Shown here: positions 17,807 through 28,043 of the stretch, one piece after another
Position numbering within the stretch: the stretch's first letter is position 1
Layout: every line of letters begins with the position of its first letter
Source of the DNA: CAZBEL01 sp964628055
GTDB taxonomy: Bacteria > Fidelibacterota > Marinisomatia > Marinisomatales > TCS56
Direction of reading: 5' to 3'
Assembly (NCBI GenBank): GCA_964628055.1
Contig: CAZVNL010000012.1
Coordinates: forward strand, 1 to 61,317
DNA: 61,317 nucleotides
The notes under the pieces: model-generated
What the model saw: the letters and a program-made list of their open reading frames with translations, nothing else
Told to the model about the DNA's origin: nothing
Databases searched by the model: none
Position numbers and translations under genes: made by a program

Positions 17807-20089
17807 TTACAAGGTCTGGTCTTTTTCCAGGAAGCCCAGGAAGGCCGGCAAAACTACCAAATCAAACACAGCGGCCAGAAAAATGACCACGCTACATAGG
17901 ATACCAAAGTGGATCACCGGGTTGAAGCTGGCCAGGATCAAGACGGCAAAGCCCAAAGTGAGGATGACGCTGGTAAAGATAATGGGGCGGCCCGTGCCCA
18001 GAATTGCGGCGGCGATGGCCTGATGGTTAGTGGACCCGGACTTCATCTCCCGTTGGAGACGGGAAAGAAGGTGAATGGTGTCATCCACCACCAAACCCAG
18101 AGCGACCCCGGCGATCATCACCGTGCCTACATCCAGGGCAATATCCAGAAAAGGCATGAGCGCCAGGGTAAACAGAATAGGCAAAATATTGGGGATAATG
18201 GCCAGCAACCCCATCTTCACCGAGCGCAGTAAAACCATCATGCACAAAAGGATGATCCCAAAAGCGATTAAAAAGCTGCGTATCTGAGTCGTAAGGAGAT
18301 AGGTTTCCATCTGGTGCATGAGATGGACCAGGCCGGTAGGTTTTACCTTGGCCGTAGCATTAAAAAGGGTAGCCACGCGTTGCTGGATTTCCGGCATCTG
18401 CTCCGCCAAAAGTTGGGACTTAGCCATGGCCACCCGGGCAGAAATTCTGCCGGTGGAGTAGTCGTCAGACACAATAGTCGTCACCTCATCACTTCCCTGG
18501 ACTAATAGATACTCCTGGGAAATCCCCGCCCTGGAATCGGGGATCGTAAACGCCGCTGAGTCCCCTTCGAAGAACGCCCGGTTCAGTGCTTTAACCAAGT
18601 CTACAGCCGAAAAAACACCTGTGATTCCCGGAATCCCCTTCAGGTAGGTCTGAAAGCGATCCATTTTGCGAAGCAGGTCAGGGTCTTTAAGGGCGTCAAC
18701 CTTCCCCCCATCGACGTAAAACTCCAGCGAAATACTCCCTCCAAGGTTGCGATCAATCCATTCGGTTTGTTTCCGCACCGGATCACCACGTTTGAAATAA
18801 TCCAGGGAATTGGTCCCTACCGAGACCCGGGTAATTCCTACTATGGCCGGAATCAACAAGAGTAAAGTTAGACCTAAGATAATCAGGGCACGCTTAGGTT
18901 GCCACCGACCCAGACCTCGTAATAAACGTGTTGTAAACCCAGCGCGGATGACCTTGCGGTGAGCTGCTTTAGGAGCGGGGATCAGCGTCAGCAAAACCGG
19001 CAGGAAAAAGAGGGTAATACCGTAGGCTGCCAAAACACCGAAAGCCCCTACAATACCAAATTGGCGTATGGGCACTAAATTAGCGCTCGTCAGGGAAAGG
19101 AGTCCCACTATTGTAGTAACACTGGTCATGGTAATGGGAGCAAATAGGTTTTCGAAGGCAGTGATGATGCATTCCCGGTGGCGGGCGGGATGCTCCCCAT
19201 GTTCCTGGATGTACTCGGCCATAATGTGAATGGAATCCGCCACCGAAACCGCCATGAGCAGGGGCGTAATAATGGTGGAGATGATGTTGATCTTGTATCC
19301 CAGCAAGACCAGGAAGCCGTACGTCCAGATTAGCGATAAAAACACCACGACGAGGGGCATTACCACGATTCCTACGCGGCGAAACATGGTAAAGATAATG
19401 GCCACCATAATTAGCAACATGATGGGGATATACCGGGACTGATCTTCTTCATTGTAACGGAAGATGGCTTCATCCAAAACCGGTCCGCCGCCCAAATAGA
19501 AAGTCCGCGGAGTGCGCTCCTTTTCCCTGTCCAATAGAGCTTTAATCTGGTTCAGTAACGTTACTTTGTAATCAAACTCCCCGATAATATGCTCAACCTC
19601 TACCACGATGGCGGTGTAATGCCCATCCGCGGAGAGGACGGTTCCCGGGATGAAGGGATCGCGAAATGCTCGCTGGCGCACCAGGGGTAATTCCTCTTCG
19701 GGGACCGGTAACGCTTCGATGAGGGGATCAAAGTTGATGCTCTCTGAATCTCCCCAAACGATCTGAGCGTTAGTAAGACTCAAAACCCGGCGAACATTGG
19801 GTAAATCCTCGATCTTCCGCGTCAGACGGTCAATGAGGGCCAAGTCCTCGGCATTGAAAATATCTTCCTCGGCACTGAAAGCAATTACAATAAGCTCGTC
19901 GGAACCAAACTGATCCAAGAACTGGCGGTAATCTTGAATGTCGCGAGGCAAAAAATAGGTCTCGATTGTGTTGTCAAATTGGACCTTGATGGCCAAGCTT
20001 CCTAAAAGGACAGTCACTAAGATAATACCGGTGGATACCCACCACCGGTACTGGAGAATAAACCGAATGAGCCTGGCTCGCTTATTCAT
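17807..20089 (-). CDS. RND/MMPL-family exporter
   Basis: 760 residues with the RND pseudo-twofold plan. One helix is at the N-terminus (WWVSTGIILVTVLLGSLAI), followed by a large periplasmic loop, five helices ending near FFLPVLLTLIP, a central helix, a second periplasmic loop, and five C-terminal helices. Sterol-sensing/MMPL signatures are visible (TIITPLLMAVSVADSIHIMAEY and GVALGLVVDDTIHLLSRL). The second carries the Asp-Asp pair expected for proton relay. Such proteins export lipids, hopanoids or hydrophobic compounds. No partner outer-membrane channel is nearby. Confidence 0.88.
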   Translation of the reverse strand: MNKRARLIRFILQYRWWVSTGIILVTVLLGSLAIKVQFDNTIETYFLPRDIQDYRQFLDQFGSDELIVIAFSAEEDIFNAEDLALIDRLTRKIEDLPNVRRVLSLTNAQIVWGDSESINFDPLIEALPVPEEELPLVRQRAFRDPFIPGTVLSADGHYTAIVVEVEHIIGEFDYKVTLLNQIKALLDREKERTPRTFYLGGGPVLDEAIFRYNEEDQSRYIPIMLLIMVAIIFTMFRRVGIVVMPLVVVFLSLIWTYGFLVLLGYKINIISTIITPLLMAVSVADSIHIMAEYIQEHGEHPARHRECIITAFENLFAPITMTSVTTIVGLLSLTSANLVPIRQFGIVGAFGVLAAYGITLFFLPVLLTLIPAPKAAHRKVIRAGFTTRLLRGLGRWQPKRALIILGLTLLLLIPAIVGITRVSVGTNSLDYFKRGDPVRKQTEWIDRNLGGSISLEFYVDGGKVDALKDPDLLRKMDRFQTYLKGIPGITGVFSAVDLVKALNRAFFEGDSAAFTIPDSRAGISQEYLLVQGSDEVTTIVSDDYSTGRISARVAMAKSQLLAEQMPEIQQRVATLFNATAKVKPTGLVHLMHQMETYLLTTQIRSFLIAFGIILLCMMVLLRSVKMGLLAIIPNILPILFTLALMPFLDIALDVGTVMIAGVALGLVVDDTIHLLSRLQREMKSGSTNHQAIAAAILGTGRPIIFTSVILTLGFAVLILASFNPVIHFGILCSVVIFLAAVFDLVVLPAFLGFLEKDQTL

Positions 20090-20490
20090 AGGATAATTTC
20101 TTAATACACACCAAAGTTCAAGGTGGGATTAATGATGGTCATTAGGTTATCTCGGATACTTGAGAACTCAATTTAGCGGGACGGTATGATTCGGAATAAA
20201 GCTTTGTATTCCGGCAATGACGTCTTCTTCTGATTCTGCTGGAATCTGCGCGACCCACATAATGAAGTTAAACAATTCCCGTATATTGGTCTGTAACCAT
20301 TTTTTAATGAAAAATAAGGAATGTCAGTAACGTCGTTAAGGCAATCCTTTTATTTCCATTTTGGAAAGGACGATCTTTAATCATGAGGCAAAATTTGATC
20401 CGTGATAACATTAGCCAGACCGACTTTAATGGTTGGAGTCGGTCCTTTTTTACACGGTTGTCAATGGTTAACTATAATTAACCCCCTTAA
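20090..20490. other. 400-bp intergenic stretch with orphan terminator
   Basis: Between two minus-strand genes. The only strong element is a plus-oriented terminator-like hairpin (20418-20451). A near palindrome TTGAG-AA-CTCAA is present just upstream of the RND gene. No open frame is convincing; a small plus-strand RNA ending at the hairpin is conceivable. Confidence 0.45.
20418..20451 (+). terminator. Intrinsic terminator, plus orientation
   Basis: GACCGACT (20418-20425) pairs perfectly with AGTCGGTC (20437-20444), followed by CTTTTTT. It would stop plus-strand transcription, but both flanking genes run on the minus strand, where the A-run precedes the hairpin and cannot terminate. Confidence 0.65.
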
Positions 20491-22851
20491 CTACTCCATC
20501 TTCAGAAAACGAAAGGAATAAGCTGGCATGGTAACCGTTAATTCCGAGCGATCCAGAAAGAATTTGTCCCCGCTAAGTAGATCAACTCCCCGCCGCGCTG
20601 GAAAGGTTAAAGAGACCGTGATGGTTGTATCGGTAGAATCCTGGTGAAAGAGTGTTAGGAGAGTTTCATCGAAATACACCTTGGCAAAAATCAAGTCTGG
20701 TCCCTTACTAAGAAGGGGGACTAAATCGCCGACGGAAAGAGCAGGGAGTGTACGTCGCAAGTGAATGAGTTGGGACACTGTTTCCAGGGTCCATTTTTCC
20801 TCTGGGGTAAGTTCTGGTTCGAAACGCATGGGGCGCCGATTGTCAGGATCACCTGCACCTAATAGTCCAATTTCTTCTCCGTAGTACACGACGGGAACTC
20901 CGGGAAAAGCCATATTGAAGGCGGTAAAGTTCACCAACTTTCGGTAGCTTTCCGGGCGCGGTTCAGTCACCGGAGGATTGTTAAAAGCCCGTTCAGTCCC
21001 ATTGTCGCTAAACGTAAGTTGATGATCGGCAAAGGCTATAAAACGGACTTGGTCATGGCTGGAGGTGATATTCCCCATCAAGTTCAGGGGGCCATAGTTA
21101 ACAATATTGTCCTGGATCACTTTCTCCAGGGGGCCAAAATCCGCCCTGTCGGCGCTGAAAGGCCCCCGGGCATTGAAATAAATATCAAAATTGAACTGGG
21201 CATCTAATTCGCCTGGATTAACGTAACTCATAATCAGGTCGGGAGACCCAAAAGTCTCGCCAATTTGGTAGAAAACGCGTTTTGGAAAGCGGCGCCGTAT
21301 TTTTGCCGTAAGGGTGCGCCAAAACTCATGGGGCACGTGCTTTACCGCATCCTGACGAAATCCGTCGAGGTTGTATGTATCCAACCACCAAATGGCGTCC
21401 TCTACCACGGCAGAAATTGCCGCGGGTGAATTAGAATAATCGTAGGAAGGCAGAAAAATATCAAACCAGGTGGTCAAACGGGTTTCCTCACTCCAGTTGC
21501 GAATATTCATCGATCCATCTTCTCTCTCCACCGTTCCAAACCATTCACGATGGGTCTGGAAGTAAGGGTGTTCCTCGTGCACATGGTTGGAAACAAAATC
21601 TAAAACAACCTTAATGCTCTGGTCGTGCGCCAACTCCGTGAGTCTAAGCAACGCCTCACGAGTACCAAACCGGGGATCGATAGTTCGGGGTGCAATAGGC
21701 CAGTAACCATGGTAACCGGTGAACGTGCGATGGGGTGGAACCCACTCCTGGTAGGCCCCTTCAGGTTGAAGTTGAAGGGGAGATAACCAGAGAGACGAAA
21801 CGCCTAATTTCTGGAAATAACCCGCCTCCAATTTCCGGATAATCCCTTCCAGATCCCCGCCATGAAAATTGGCCATATCCGGCAAATCCGGGGCAATAAC
21901 TTTCCTGGTGTCTTCCGGATTACCATCTAAAAAACGATCTACGAGAATACTATACAAAACCGCAAAATGCCAGTCCCGGGGCTGACGACCGGGCTGTAAG
22001 GGTTGCCCATCCTTCAACAAAGTAATATTTTCAGGGATCACGCGCCCTTTGGCGTCCAGCCCAATAAGGCGCAAAACACCGTCCGGTAATGATTCCAGAG
22101 AAATAACGAGGTCCCTATCGCTGCCCCACGAATAGGTTTTTAACGGTAATAAATGGTTATTGATGAAAAGATACGATCTAACCAGGGGGCTGTCATCTTC
22201 AAGAGGTTGGTAGGCGAAACGAAGCGTGTCCTCTCGGCTCGATTGTTTGATCAAGACACCGCCCGGCGATTCTCGGTACTCTGACAGGTCAAGCACTGAA
22301 TTCCACCCCCCAATATTGTTCGATACAAAGACTGGATTGGCGGGATCGATAATTTCTTCCCCATTCACGACGAATTTGTACTCGTGTCGCTGGGGTTTCA
22401 AGTAAACGGTCCGCTCCAGGATTCCATCTCCGTTCTTATCTGCTAAGGGCAGGGAGGTGCGCGACCAATCGTTAAAGCCACCCATGACCACAACCGTTTG
22501 ACCATCTCGTGTCGGCTGAAAGGTAAAGGTGTATTTTACCATGGGTAGTACCCGTATAAGGCCGTCCACAACGGCACTATCTACCTGGAGCTGAAAAGGG
22601 ATGAGCTTCTGGTTTTTCCCGGTAACCTTTAGATATAAACTGTCCACAATGGGCACAAAGCGGTAATTCACAGTGGGAGGCATTTGCGGTGTGATCTTCG
22701 TGGCTGGCTCGCGCTTATAAACAGACAGGTCAAACCCCTTCTCTACCCCCTCCTCCACAAAGAGCGTTGGGAGCGGATATAAGGGATCGGAGGAGAACAG
22801 CAGTCCCTGGCTCAGAACCACAACGAGGAAATAAAGAGCTTTTTTCCGCAT
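20491..22851 (-). CDS. GH13 alpha-amylase-type hydrolase with CBM48-like module (neopullulanase-like)
   Basis: 786 residues with a signal peptide (KKALYFLVVVLSQGLLFS), so exported and probably periplasmic; no T9SS tail. Residues about 107-190 are a glycogen-binding CBM48/AMPK-type module (VVVMGGFNDWSRT, HEYKFVVNGE). The GH13 barrel starts near 297. Catalytic motifs are DFVSNHV (418-424), DGFRQDAVKHV (496-506, nucleophile Asp 501), IGETF (530-534, acid Glu 532) and SSHD (597-600, Asp 600). The final domain-C ends FPARRGVDLLSG to FRFLKME. Maltodextrin, pullulan or cyclodextrin hydrolysis is likely. Divergent from the pullulanase gene across 61 bp, sharing a control region. Confidence 0.9.
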   Translation of the reverse strand: MRKKALYFLVVVLSQGLLFSSDPLYPLPTLFVEEGVEKGFDLSVYKREPATKITPQMPPTVNYRFVPIVDSLYLKVTGKNQKLIPFQLQVDSAVVDGLIRVLPMVKYTFTFQPTRDGQTVVVMGGFNDWSRTSLPLADKNGDGILERTVYLKPQRHEYKFVVNGEEIIDPANPVFVSNNIGGWNSVLDLSEYRESPGGVLIKQSSREDTLRFAYQPLEDDSPLVRSYLFINNHLLPLKTYSWGSDRDLVISLESLPDGVLRLIGLDAKGRVIPENITLLKDGQPLQPGRQPRDWHFAVLYSILVDRFLDGNPEDTRKVIAPDLPDMANFHGGDLEGIIRKLEAGYFQKLGVSSLWLSPLQLQPEGAYQEWVPPHRTFTGYHGYWPIAPRTIDPRFGTREALLRLTELAHDQSIKVVLDFVSNHVHEEHPYFQTHREWFGTVEREDGSMNIRNWSEETRLTTWFDIFLPSYDYSNSPAAISAVVEDAIWWLDTYNLDGFRQDAVKHVPHEFWRTLTAKIRRRFPKRVFYQIGETFGSPDLIMSYVNPGELDAQFNFDIYFNARGPFSADRADFGPLEKVIQDNIVNYGPLNLMGNITSSHDQVRFIAFADHQLTFSDNGTERAFNNPPVTEPRPESYRKLVNFTAFNMAFPGVPVVYYGEEIGLLGAGDPDNRRPMRFEPELTPEEKWTLETVSQLIHLRRTLPALSVGDLVPLLSKGPDLIFAKVYFDETLLTLFHQDSTDTTITVSLTFPARRGVDLLSGDKFFLDRSELTVTMPAYSFRFLKME

Positions 22852-22877
22852 AACGCTTTTATGAAAGTTAGGTGTAA

Positions 22878-22897
22878 TTTACTCAGGCGTTAAATAA
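22878..22897. promoter_or_regulatory. Degenerate half-site of the glucan operator
   Basis: TTTACTC-AGGCGT-TAAATAA lies between the divergent GH13 genes. Its left half (ACTC-AGG) matches the operator at 45926-45945, but the right arm does not. At best a half-site. Confidence 0.25.
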
Positions 22898-22912
22898 GGA
22901 TAATGGAAAAAC

Positions 22913-24964
22913 ATGCCCACCAGGCGACCTTTACCCCACAAAATGCACAAGCTTATTTTATTAAGCCTATTGTTTGGATCTTTTTCAACCTTCGGCTATC
23001 TCATGGGAGGAAATAACACGCCGTTATCGTACGGTGCTTTCACCCAGGAGGGGAGAGTACGTTTTCGCCTTTTCGCCCCCGCTGCAGAACGAGTTTACCT
23101 CATTATTTTCGATCGGCCCGACGACGAAACGGGAAAAGAATACCCCATGCAACGGGAATCTGAAGAAAATTGGTCCCTCACCCTCCCCGGAATGGGGGTG
23201 GGTACTTTGTACGGTTACCGTCTGGAAGGAGACGCTTCCTGGTTTGATCCTAACGTTATCGTGGCCGATCCCTATTCCAAAGCAGCCGTTACTCAAAATA
23301 CCTACCGCCACGTAGCCAAAAGCCTCATCGTGGACACCAATTACGATTGGGAAGGCGACCATTGGTTGTCCATAGACCCCCGGGACCTGATCATTTATGA
23401 ACTTCACATTCGAGATGAAACGATTCATCCCAGTGCCCAAGCCCACGCGCCTGGTACCTACCGAGGATTAGTGGAATTAGACCAGCGGGGAGGGCTGGCT
23501 CACATTAAGGAAATGGGATACAATGCCGTACAGATCATGCCCGCTATGGAGTTCGCCAATATGGAAGTCCCCTACCTAGATCCCACAACACCGGTTTACA
23601 ACACCTGGAATCCCTATGCTCGTAATCACTGGGGTTATATGACAACTTTCTTCTTCGCACCGGAAAGTTATTACGCCAGCGATGGCACCGATGAGCCAGG
23701 TGCCTGGAACGGGACCGAGGGGCGAGCAATTCGCGAATTTAAAGACATGGTGAAAACCTTCCACCGGGAGGGCATTGCGGTCATCATGGACGTGGTGTAC
23801 AACCACGTTTCCAACTACGATTACCACCCCTTTAAGTACATTGATCGTGAACAGTATTTTCGCTTAAAGGAAACGGGAGACTATTTGTCCCAAAGTGGCA
23901 CCGGGAACGACACGCGCACCGAATCACCCGTCGTCCGCCAACTAATCCTGGAGAGTGCCGAATATTGGATGCGAGAATATCACGTTGACGGTTTTCGTTT
24001 CGATCTGGGGAACTTAATCGATGCTGACACCCGTAAGGAAATTATTCATCGTTTACAAGCCATAAACCCGCAAGTAATCATCCTGGCCGAGCCTTGGGGT
24101 GGGGGTTACGATCCCTCTGGTTTCTCGGAGATGGGCTGGGCCTCTTTCAACGACCAGTTCCGCAACGGGGTAAAAGGGCAAAATCCCCTGGATGGAAAGG
24201 GATTTATCTTTGGTGATTGGCAAAACGGGAATAACCAAGCCACCCTTCGCCGCTATGTAATGGGCTCACTCCGGTCCCTGGGAGGACAATACGTGAGCGT
24301 GGCACATAGTGTAAATTATTTGGAAAGCCACGATGACTACACACTGGGAGATTTCATCCGCCTGGGAACCGGGGTTGTAGCCCCTGACGAAGTCATCACA
24401 AACCGGGTGGACAACGCCCGCATTCGCGGAATCCAATTAGCCTTAAACAAATTAGGAGCGCTGTATTTATTCACCAGCCAGGGGATCGTTTTCACCCACC
24501 AAGGGCAAAGCTGGGGACGGAGTAAAGTCATCGCCCCCACTCCCGCACCTGATCCTAAGATAGGGCAATTAGACAATAACTCATACGAAAAAGACAATGA
24601 AACCAATTGGCTGAACTGGGAAGAGAAAGCGATGAACCGTCCCTTGGTAGATTATTATCGAGGCCTCATTAGTCTACGGAACAAATATCCGGAGTTCCGT
24701 CATGGAAAGCCCGAGGATTACACCTTTTTCGAGGTGGGGGAAAAAATAGCGGTGGCGTATCTCTTAAAGGACAAGTTTCTCGTCGCTCTCAACGGTGAAA
24801 TTAAAGATTCGCTTGAAATTTCCCTCCCTGGTGGCAACTGGAAGGTTTTAGTAGATGGAGATCAAGTCAACCTAAATGGCAGCCGGTACCTACAACGTCA
24901 GGTTGTCGTCCCTCCCACCAGTGGCCTGGTTCTGCTTCGCTCCTCCGCCACCGCCCAGCCTTGA
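22913..24964 (+). CDS. Pullulanase-type GH13 (GH13_14-like), exported
   Basis: 683 residues. The signal peptide core is LILLSLLFGSFSTFGYLMG; the first ATG is preferred because AAGGA lies 12 nt upstream and the second (22943) has none. Residues about 35-125 are a CBM48-like module (GAFTQEGRVRFRLFAPAAERV). The catalytic barrel has IMDVVYNHV (291-299), GFRFDLGNLID (360-370, nucleophile Asp 364), IILAEPWGGGYDP (389-401, Glu 393) and YLESHDDYTL (469-478, Asp 474). The type I pullulanase hallmark YNWGYDP is replaced by NHWGYMT (238-244), so debranching specificity is likely but not proven. Ends 9 bp before the convergent T9SS amylase gene. Confidence 0.86.
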   Translation: MPTRRPLPHKMHKLILLSLLFGSFSTFGYLMGGNNTPLSYGAFTQEGRVRFRLFAPAAERVYLIIFDRPDDETGKEYPMQRESEENWSLTLPGMGVGTLYGYRLEGDASWFDPNVIVADPYSKAAVTQNTYRHVAKSLIVDTNYDWEGDHWLSIDPRDLIIYELHIRDETIHPSAQAHAPGTYRGLVELDQRGGLAHIKEMGYNAVQIMPAMEFANMEVPYLDPTTPVYNTWNPYARNHWGYMTTFFFAPESYYASDGTDEPGAWNGTEGRAIREFKDMVKTFHREGIAVIMDVVYNHVSNYDYHPFKYIDREQYFRLKETGDYLSQSGTGNDTRTESPVVRQLILESAEYWMREYHVDGFRFDLGNLIDADTRKEIIHRLQAINPQVIILAEPWGGGYDPSGFSEMGWASFNDQFRNGVKGQNPLDGKGFIFGDWQNGNNQATLRRYVMGSLRSLGGQYVSVAHSVNYLESHDDYTLGDFIRLGTGVVAPDEVITNRVDNARIRGIQLALNKLGALYLFTSQGIVFTHQGQSWGRSKVIAPTPAPDPKIGQLDNNSYEKDNETNWLNWEEKAMNRPLVDYYRGLISLRNKYPEFRHGKPEDYTFFEVGEKIAVAYLLKDKFLVALNGEIKDSLEISLPGGNWKVLVDGDQVNLNGSRYLQRQVVVPPTSGLVLLRSSATAQP

Positions 24965-24973
24965 TTGACTATT

Positions 24974-27949
24974 TTATCGGAGAAGGATGCATTTACGATT
25001 GAACATTTGTGACGGAGTTCGCAAGCGGTAAAAATACACGCCACTGGATACCTTTTCCCCCGCATCATTAGCTCCGTTCCACTGTACCACATAGTTCCCT
25101 GGTAATTGTCGTTTACTAATCAGTCGTCGTACCAGTCGTCCTTGCAAATCGTACACTTCCAAATTTACCCACACTGCTCTGGGGAGCGTATACCGAAAGG
25201 TCGTCGTAGCGTTAAAAGGGTTAGGATAATTTTGACCCAAAGCAATTTCCCAGGGCAAGGATTCTTCTCCCGGGTCCGTTCTTAACCAGCGTTTATGATC
25301 AAAAAATACCCAGGCTTGCGAACCAGGGATGGTGAGAACCTGTTGATCCCCGGTAACGAAAAGAGTGTCATCCTCAACGAATTCAAACCACAGGCCCTGG
25401 TGGGGAAAGGGAATTTCCACCGTTTGATCATTGCGGGAAAAGTTAGCCACGACTAAGACCGTATCACTCTCATCCCAACGCGTGTAAACGATAGTTCTAT
25501 TGGGTGTAGAGAAGAAGAAGGTGCAGTTTTCACCTCGTAGGGCGGGATATTCATTCCGCAACCACAACAAGCGTTGGTAATGTTGGTAGAGGCTTTGCCC
25601 AACAGGGGAATCGAGGCGGGACCACTGAAGGGGATTGGCATCCATAGTTCTTTCTGTATCCATACCAAACTCTTGCCCGTGGAACAGCATAGGGACACCC
25701 GTAGCGGTTAATAATACCGTACCTCCTAACCGGGACTTTTGAACTGCAAGGTCATAATCGATGGTTGCATTGGTTTGGGCTTCCCAAATGACCCGCTGTT
25801 CGTCATGGCTTTCGGTGTAGTTAATAATGTTTCGCGGGGAAGCAAAGCCATGGTAAGCATAGCTTATTCCCTGGGCCGTAGCCGGAAGGTTACCGTAATT
25901 GGCCCCTTCAAAAGATCCTTCGCGGAGGTTCGCCTTCATTTGATCATGAAAAATGTCATGCCAATGGGAATTGATTTTGGTAACCAACAGGAGATTGTAG
26001 ATATCGTCGAAAGAAGAAAAATGCTCAGCAATCTGGTAAACGTCTGGATTCACCAGCCAGGCCTCATAACTGAAAACACTGATCCCATAATCGTTCAGTC
26101 CGCTCCAGCCGAAACCAGTCGTATTGTCGTAACGAAAACCATCCACATGGTAAACCTCCATCCAGTAACGCACAACGTCTCGGGTTAATTGCTTGGTACC
26201 TGCTTTGGTATGATCAAAGTCAGGCATACCCCAGGGATTTTGTTCGGCATGCATATAGGGAGACTGATCATAATTCTGTTCATATAATTGGTAATAAGGC
26301 GATGTGCCGTCACAATGATTGAACACGGCATCCATTATCACGGCGATTCCGCGGGCATGGGCTTCGTTGACCAAAGTTTTGAAATCATCCGGGGAACCGT
26401 AGGAGGATTCCACAGCGAAGAAAAAGGCCGGGTTATATCCCCAGGAACTACCCCCGGGGAACTCCCAAATGGGCATCAATTCAATGGTGTTAACCCCTAA
26501 TTCCTGTAAATAATCCAGCTTGCTAACCACACCGGAAAAATTACCCTGGGGAGTAAAATCCCGTACTAATAGTTCGTAAATAATAAGGTCCTCCATGGCT
26601 GGCTGCTGCCAGGTATCATCCGTCCAGGGAAAAGGGGTGGAGCCAACCTGAAAACGACAGCGTTGGTTTTCCAAGTGCCAGTCCTCCTGACCATTCAATT
26701 CCCACTGAACATCGGTAGCATAGGGATCGCCAATGGATTTTTGGCCATTCAAACGGTACATGTACTCATAGGTACCAGAAGCGAGAGTGTCCCGATGCCA
26801 CCAGACACCACTACTATCATCATAGTGCATGACGAGCAAATCGGGATTCCACCCCTCCCAACTGGCTTGAAGGGTCACAAAGGGAAGATTAGGTGCTAAA
26901 AGAGCAAAAGTCACGACACTGTCATCCTGGAATGTTACCCCGGAGCTGATGCCCGGAGGAAGAGGGGCGTGGAGAATGGGAGGCGTCCTCCAAAGGGTTA
27001 ATTTAGTAAAGGTCACCCGTCCAGTACTCCCCTGAGCCCGGAACCAGAGCACATGTTCTCCCAGCACAAGGGGAGTTGTATCCCAGGTAAAGGAATGAGT
27101 CCCGTCCACGGTGGAAACATAGAAGAGACTGCCGTCAATCCACACTTCCGTGTAAACGCTGCTATCGGTGGTGAATACAATCGTTTCCAAACTATCGATT
27201 ACGTCATTATTTGCATGGGAAAGGATCGTAATAAGGGGATCCCCTGGTAAGGGAGTAAAGTCAAAGGGTACGTGGTAATCGTTATAGTTGTTGTTATCCC
27301 AGGTACCATCATTCCAGTGAAAAACAAAATCCAGTACTTCCACCGGTTGAGAGCCTGATAGAAACGGCCCCAGTTGGAGGGTATAGTTATTGAGGGAATC
27401 GGGCCCAAGAAGGGGCGTCTCTACCGAAGCGCCCGGGTCACCTATAACCGTACCGGTAGGCCAATAGGCACTGATGGGCTGTGTCCACCCATTGACTCCC
27501 CACCAGAGATTCCCCCCAATGTCATGATTCACCGTAATGGTCACGGTATCGTTAGGATTGGGAACAAGCGGGTCCCACAATCCGCTCGGGACCACGGGAA
27601 TATGCCAGTCGATCCCCACACCGCCATTATTATCCCAATCCCCCTGACCGTCGGTAAAAACAAAGTCAATGATCGTTACGTCATCAGGAATTACCCAATC
27701 AAAACGCCACCATCCATCGGCCCCGGTGTAGGTCATTGGATAGTCGAACACATTTGTCCAGCCGTTGTAGCCCAGGTGGATCAACACCTGGGTAGTATTG
27801 TCGGGTAGCGTGCCGGCGATTACATCATAGTAAATGGATACGGTACCCCCTTGCCACGGCTGGGGAGGCTCCCAGTAAACTACCTGCCCACGCACACCCG
27901 TGACGAATAACAGGCTCACCAGGGTTAAATAATGGCCAATAACTTTCAT
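24974..27949 (-). CDS. Multidomain secreted GH13 alpha-amylase with T9SS tail
   Basis: 991 residues. The domains in order are: signal peptide (1-21); two starch-binding CBM25-like modules (about 25-120 with VLIHLGYNGWTNV and 128-230 with LWWGVNGWTQP); an Ig-like domain (about 238-322); an E-set/CBM48-like module (about 333-415); and a GH13 barrel with IMDAVFNH (538-545), DGFRYDNTTGF (603-613, Asp 608), QIAEHF (639-644, Glu 642) and YTESHDEQR (711-719, Asp 716). Last is a T9SS type A sorting domain from about 900 (LGQNYPNPFNATTTFRY to NRKCILLR). It should cut starch or glycogen on or outside the cell, the counterpart of SusG. A single gene with its own 130-bp leader. Confidence 0.92.
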   Translation of the reverse strand: MKVIGHYLTLVSLLFVTGVRGQVVYWEPPQPWQGGTVSIYYDVIAGTLPDNTTQVLIHLGYNGWTNVFDYPMTYTGADGWWRFDWVIPDDVTIIDFVFTDGQGDWDNNGGVGIDWHIPVVPSGLWDPLVPNPNDTVTITVNHDIGGNLWWGVNGWTQPISAYWPTGTVIGDPGASVETPLLGPDSLNNYTLQLGPFLSGSQPVEVLDFVFHWNDGTWDNNNYNDYHVPFDFTPLPGDPLITILSHANNDVIDSLETIVFTTDSSVYTEVWIDGSLFYVSTVDGTHSFTWDTTPLVLGEHVLWFRAQGSTGRVTFTKLTLWRTPPILHAPLPPGISSGVTFQDDSVVTFALLAPNLPFVTLQASWEGWNPDLLVMHYDDSSGVWWHRDTLASGTYEYMYRLNGQKSIGDPYATDVQWELNGQEDWHLENQRCRFQVGSTPFPWTDDTWQQPAMEDLIIYELLVRDFTPQGNFSGVVSKLDYLQELGVNTIELMPIWEFPGGSSWGYNPAFFFAVESSYGSPDDFKTLVNEAHARGIAVIMDAVFNHCDGTSPYYQLYEQNYDQSPYMHAEQNPWGMPDFDHTKAGTKQLTRDVVRYWMEVYHVDGFRYDNTTGFGWSGLNDYGISVFSYEAWLVNPDVYQIAEHFSSFDDIYNLLLVTKINSHWHDIFHDQMKANLREGSFEGANYGNLPATAQGISYAYHGFASPRNIINYTESHDEQRVIWEAQTNATIDYDLAVQKSRLGGTVLLTATGVPMLFHGQEFGMDTERTMDANPLQWSRLDSPVGQSLYQHYQRLLWLRNEYPALRGENCTFFFSTPNRTIVYTRWDESDTVLVVANFSRNDQTVEIPFPHQGLWFEFVEDDTLFVTGDQQVLTIPGSQAWVFFDHKRWLRTDPGEESLPWEIALGQNYPNPFNATTTFRYTLPRAVWVNLEVYDLQGRLVRRLISKRQLPGNYVVQWNGANDAGEKVSSGVYFYRLRTPSQMFNRKCILLR

Positions 27950-28043
27950 AAGAATACCACGAATTTAAACCCACTGGCGGACAAAAAGGCCCCCAGGGAA
28001 TCTCAGACTGTTAACTATGTTTGACATCAGTAAAACCAGCTTA

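Noticed and set aside
20138..20170. Palindrome-like TTGAG-AA-CTCAA upstream of the RND exporter as a fourth operator
   Set aside because: The arms and spacing do not match the 20-bp consensus (8-nt spacer, wrong outer bases).
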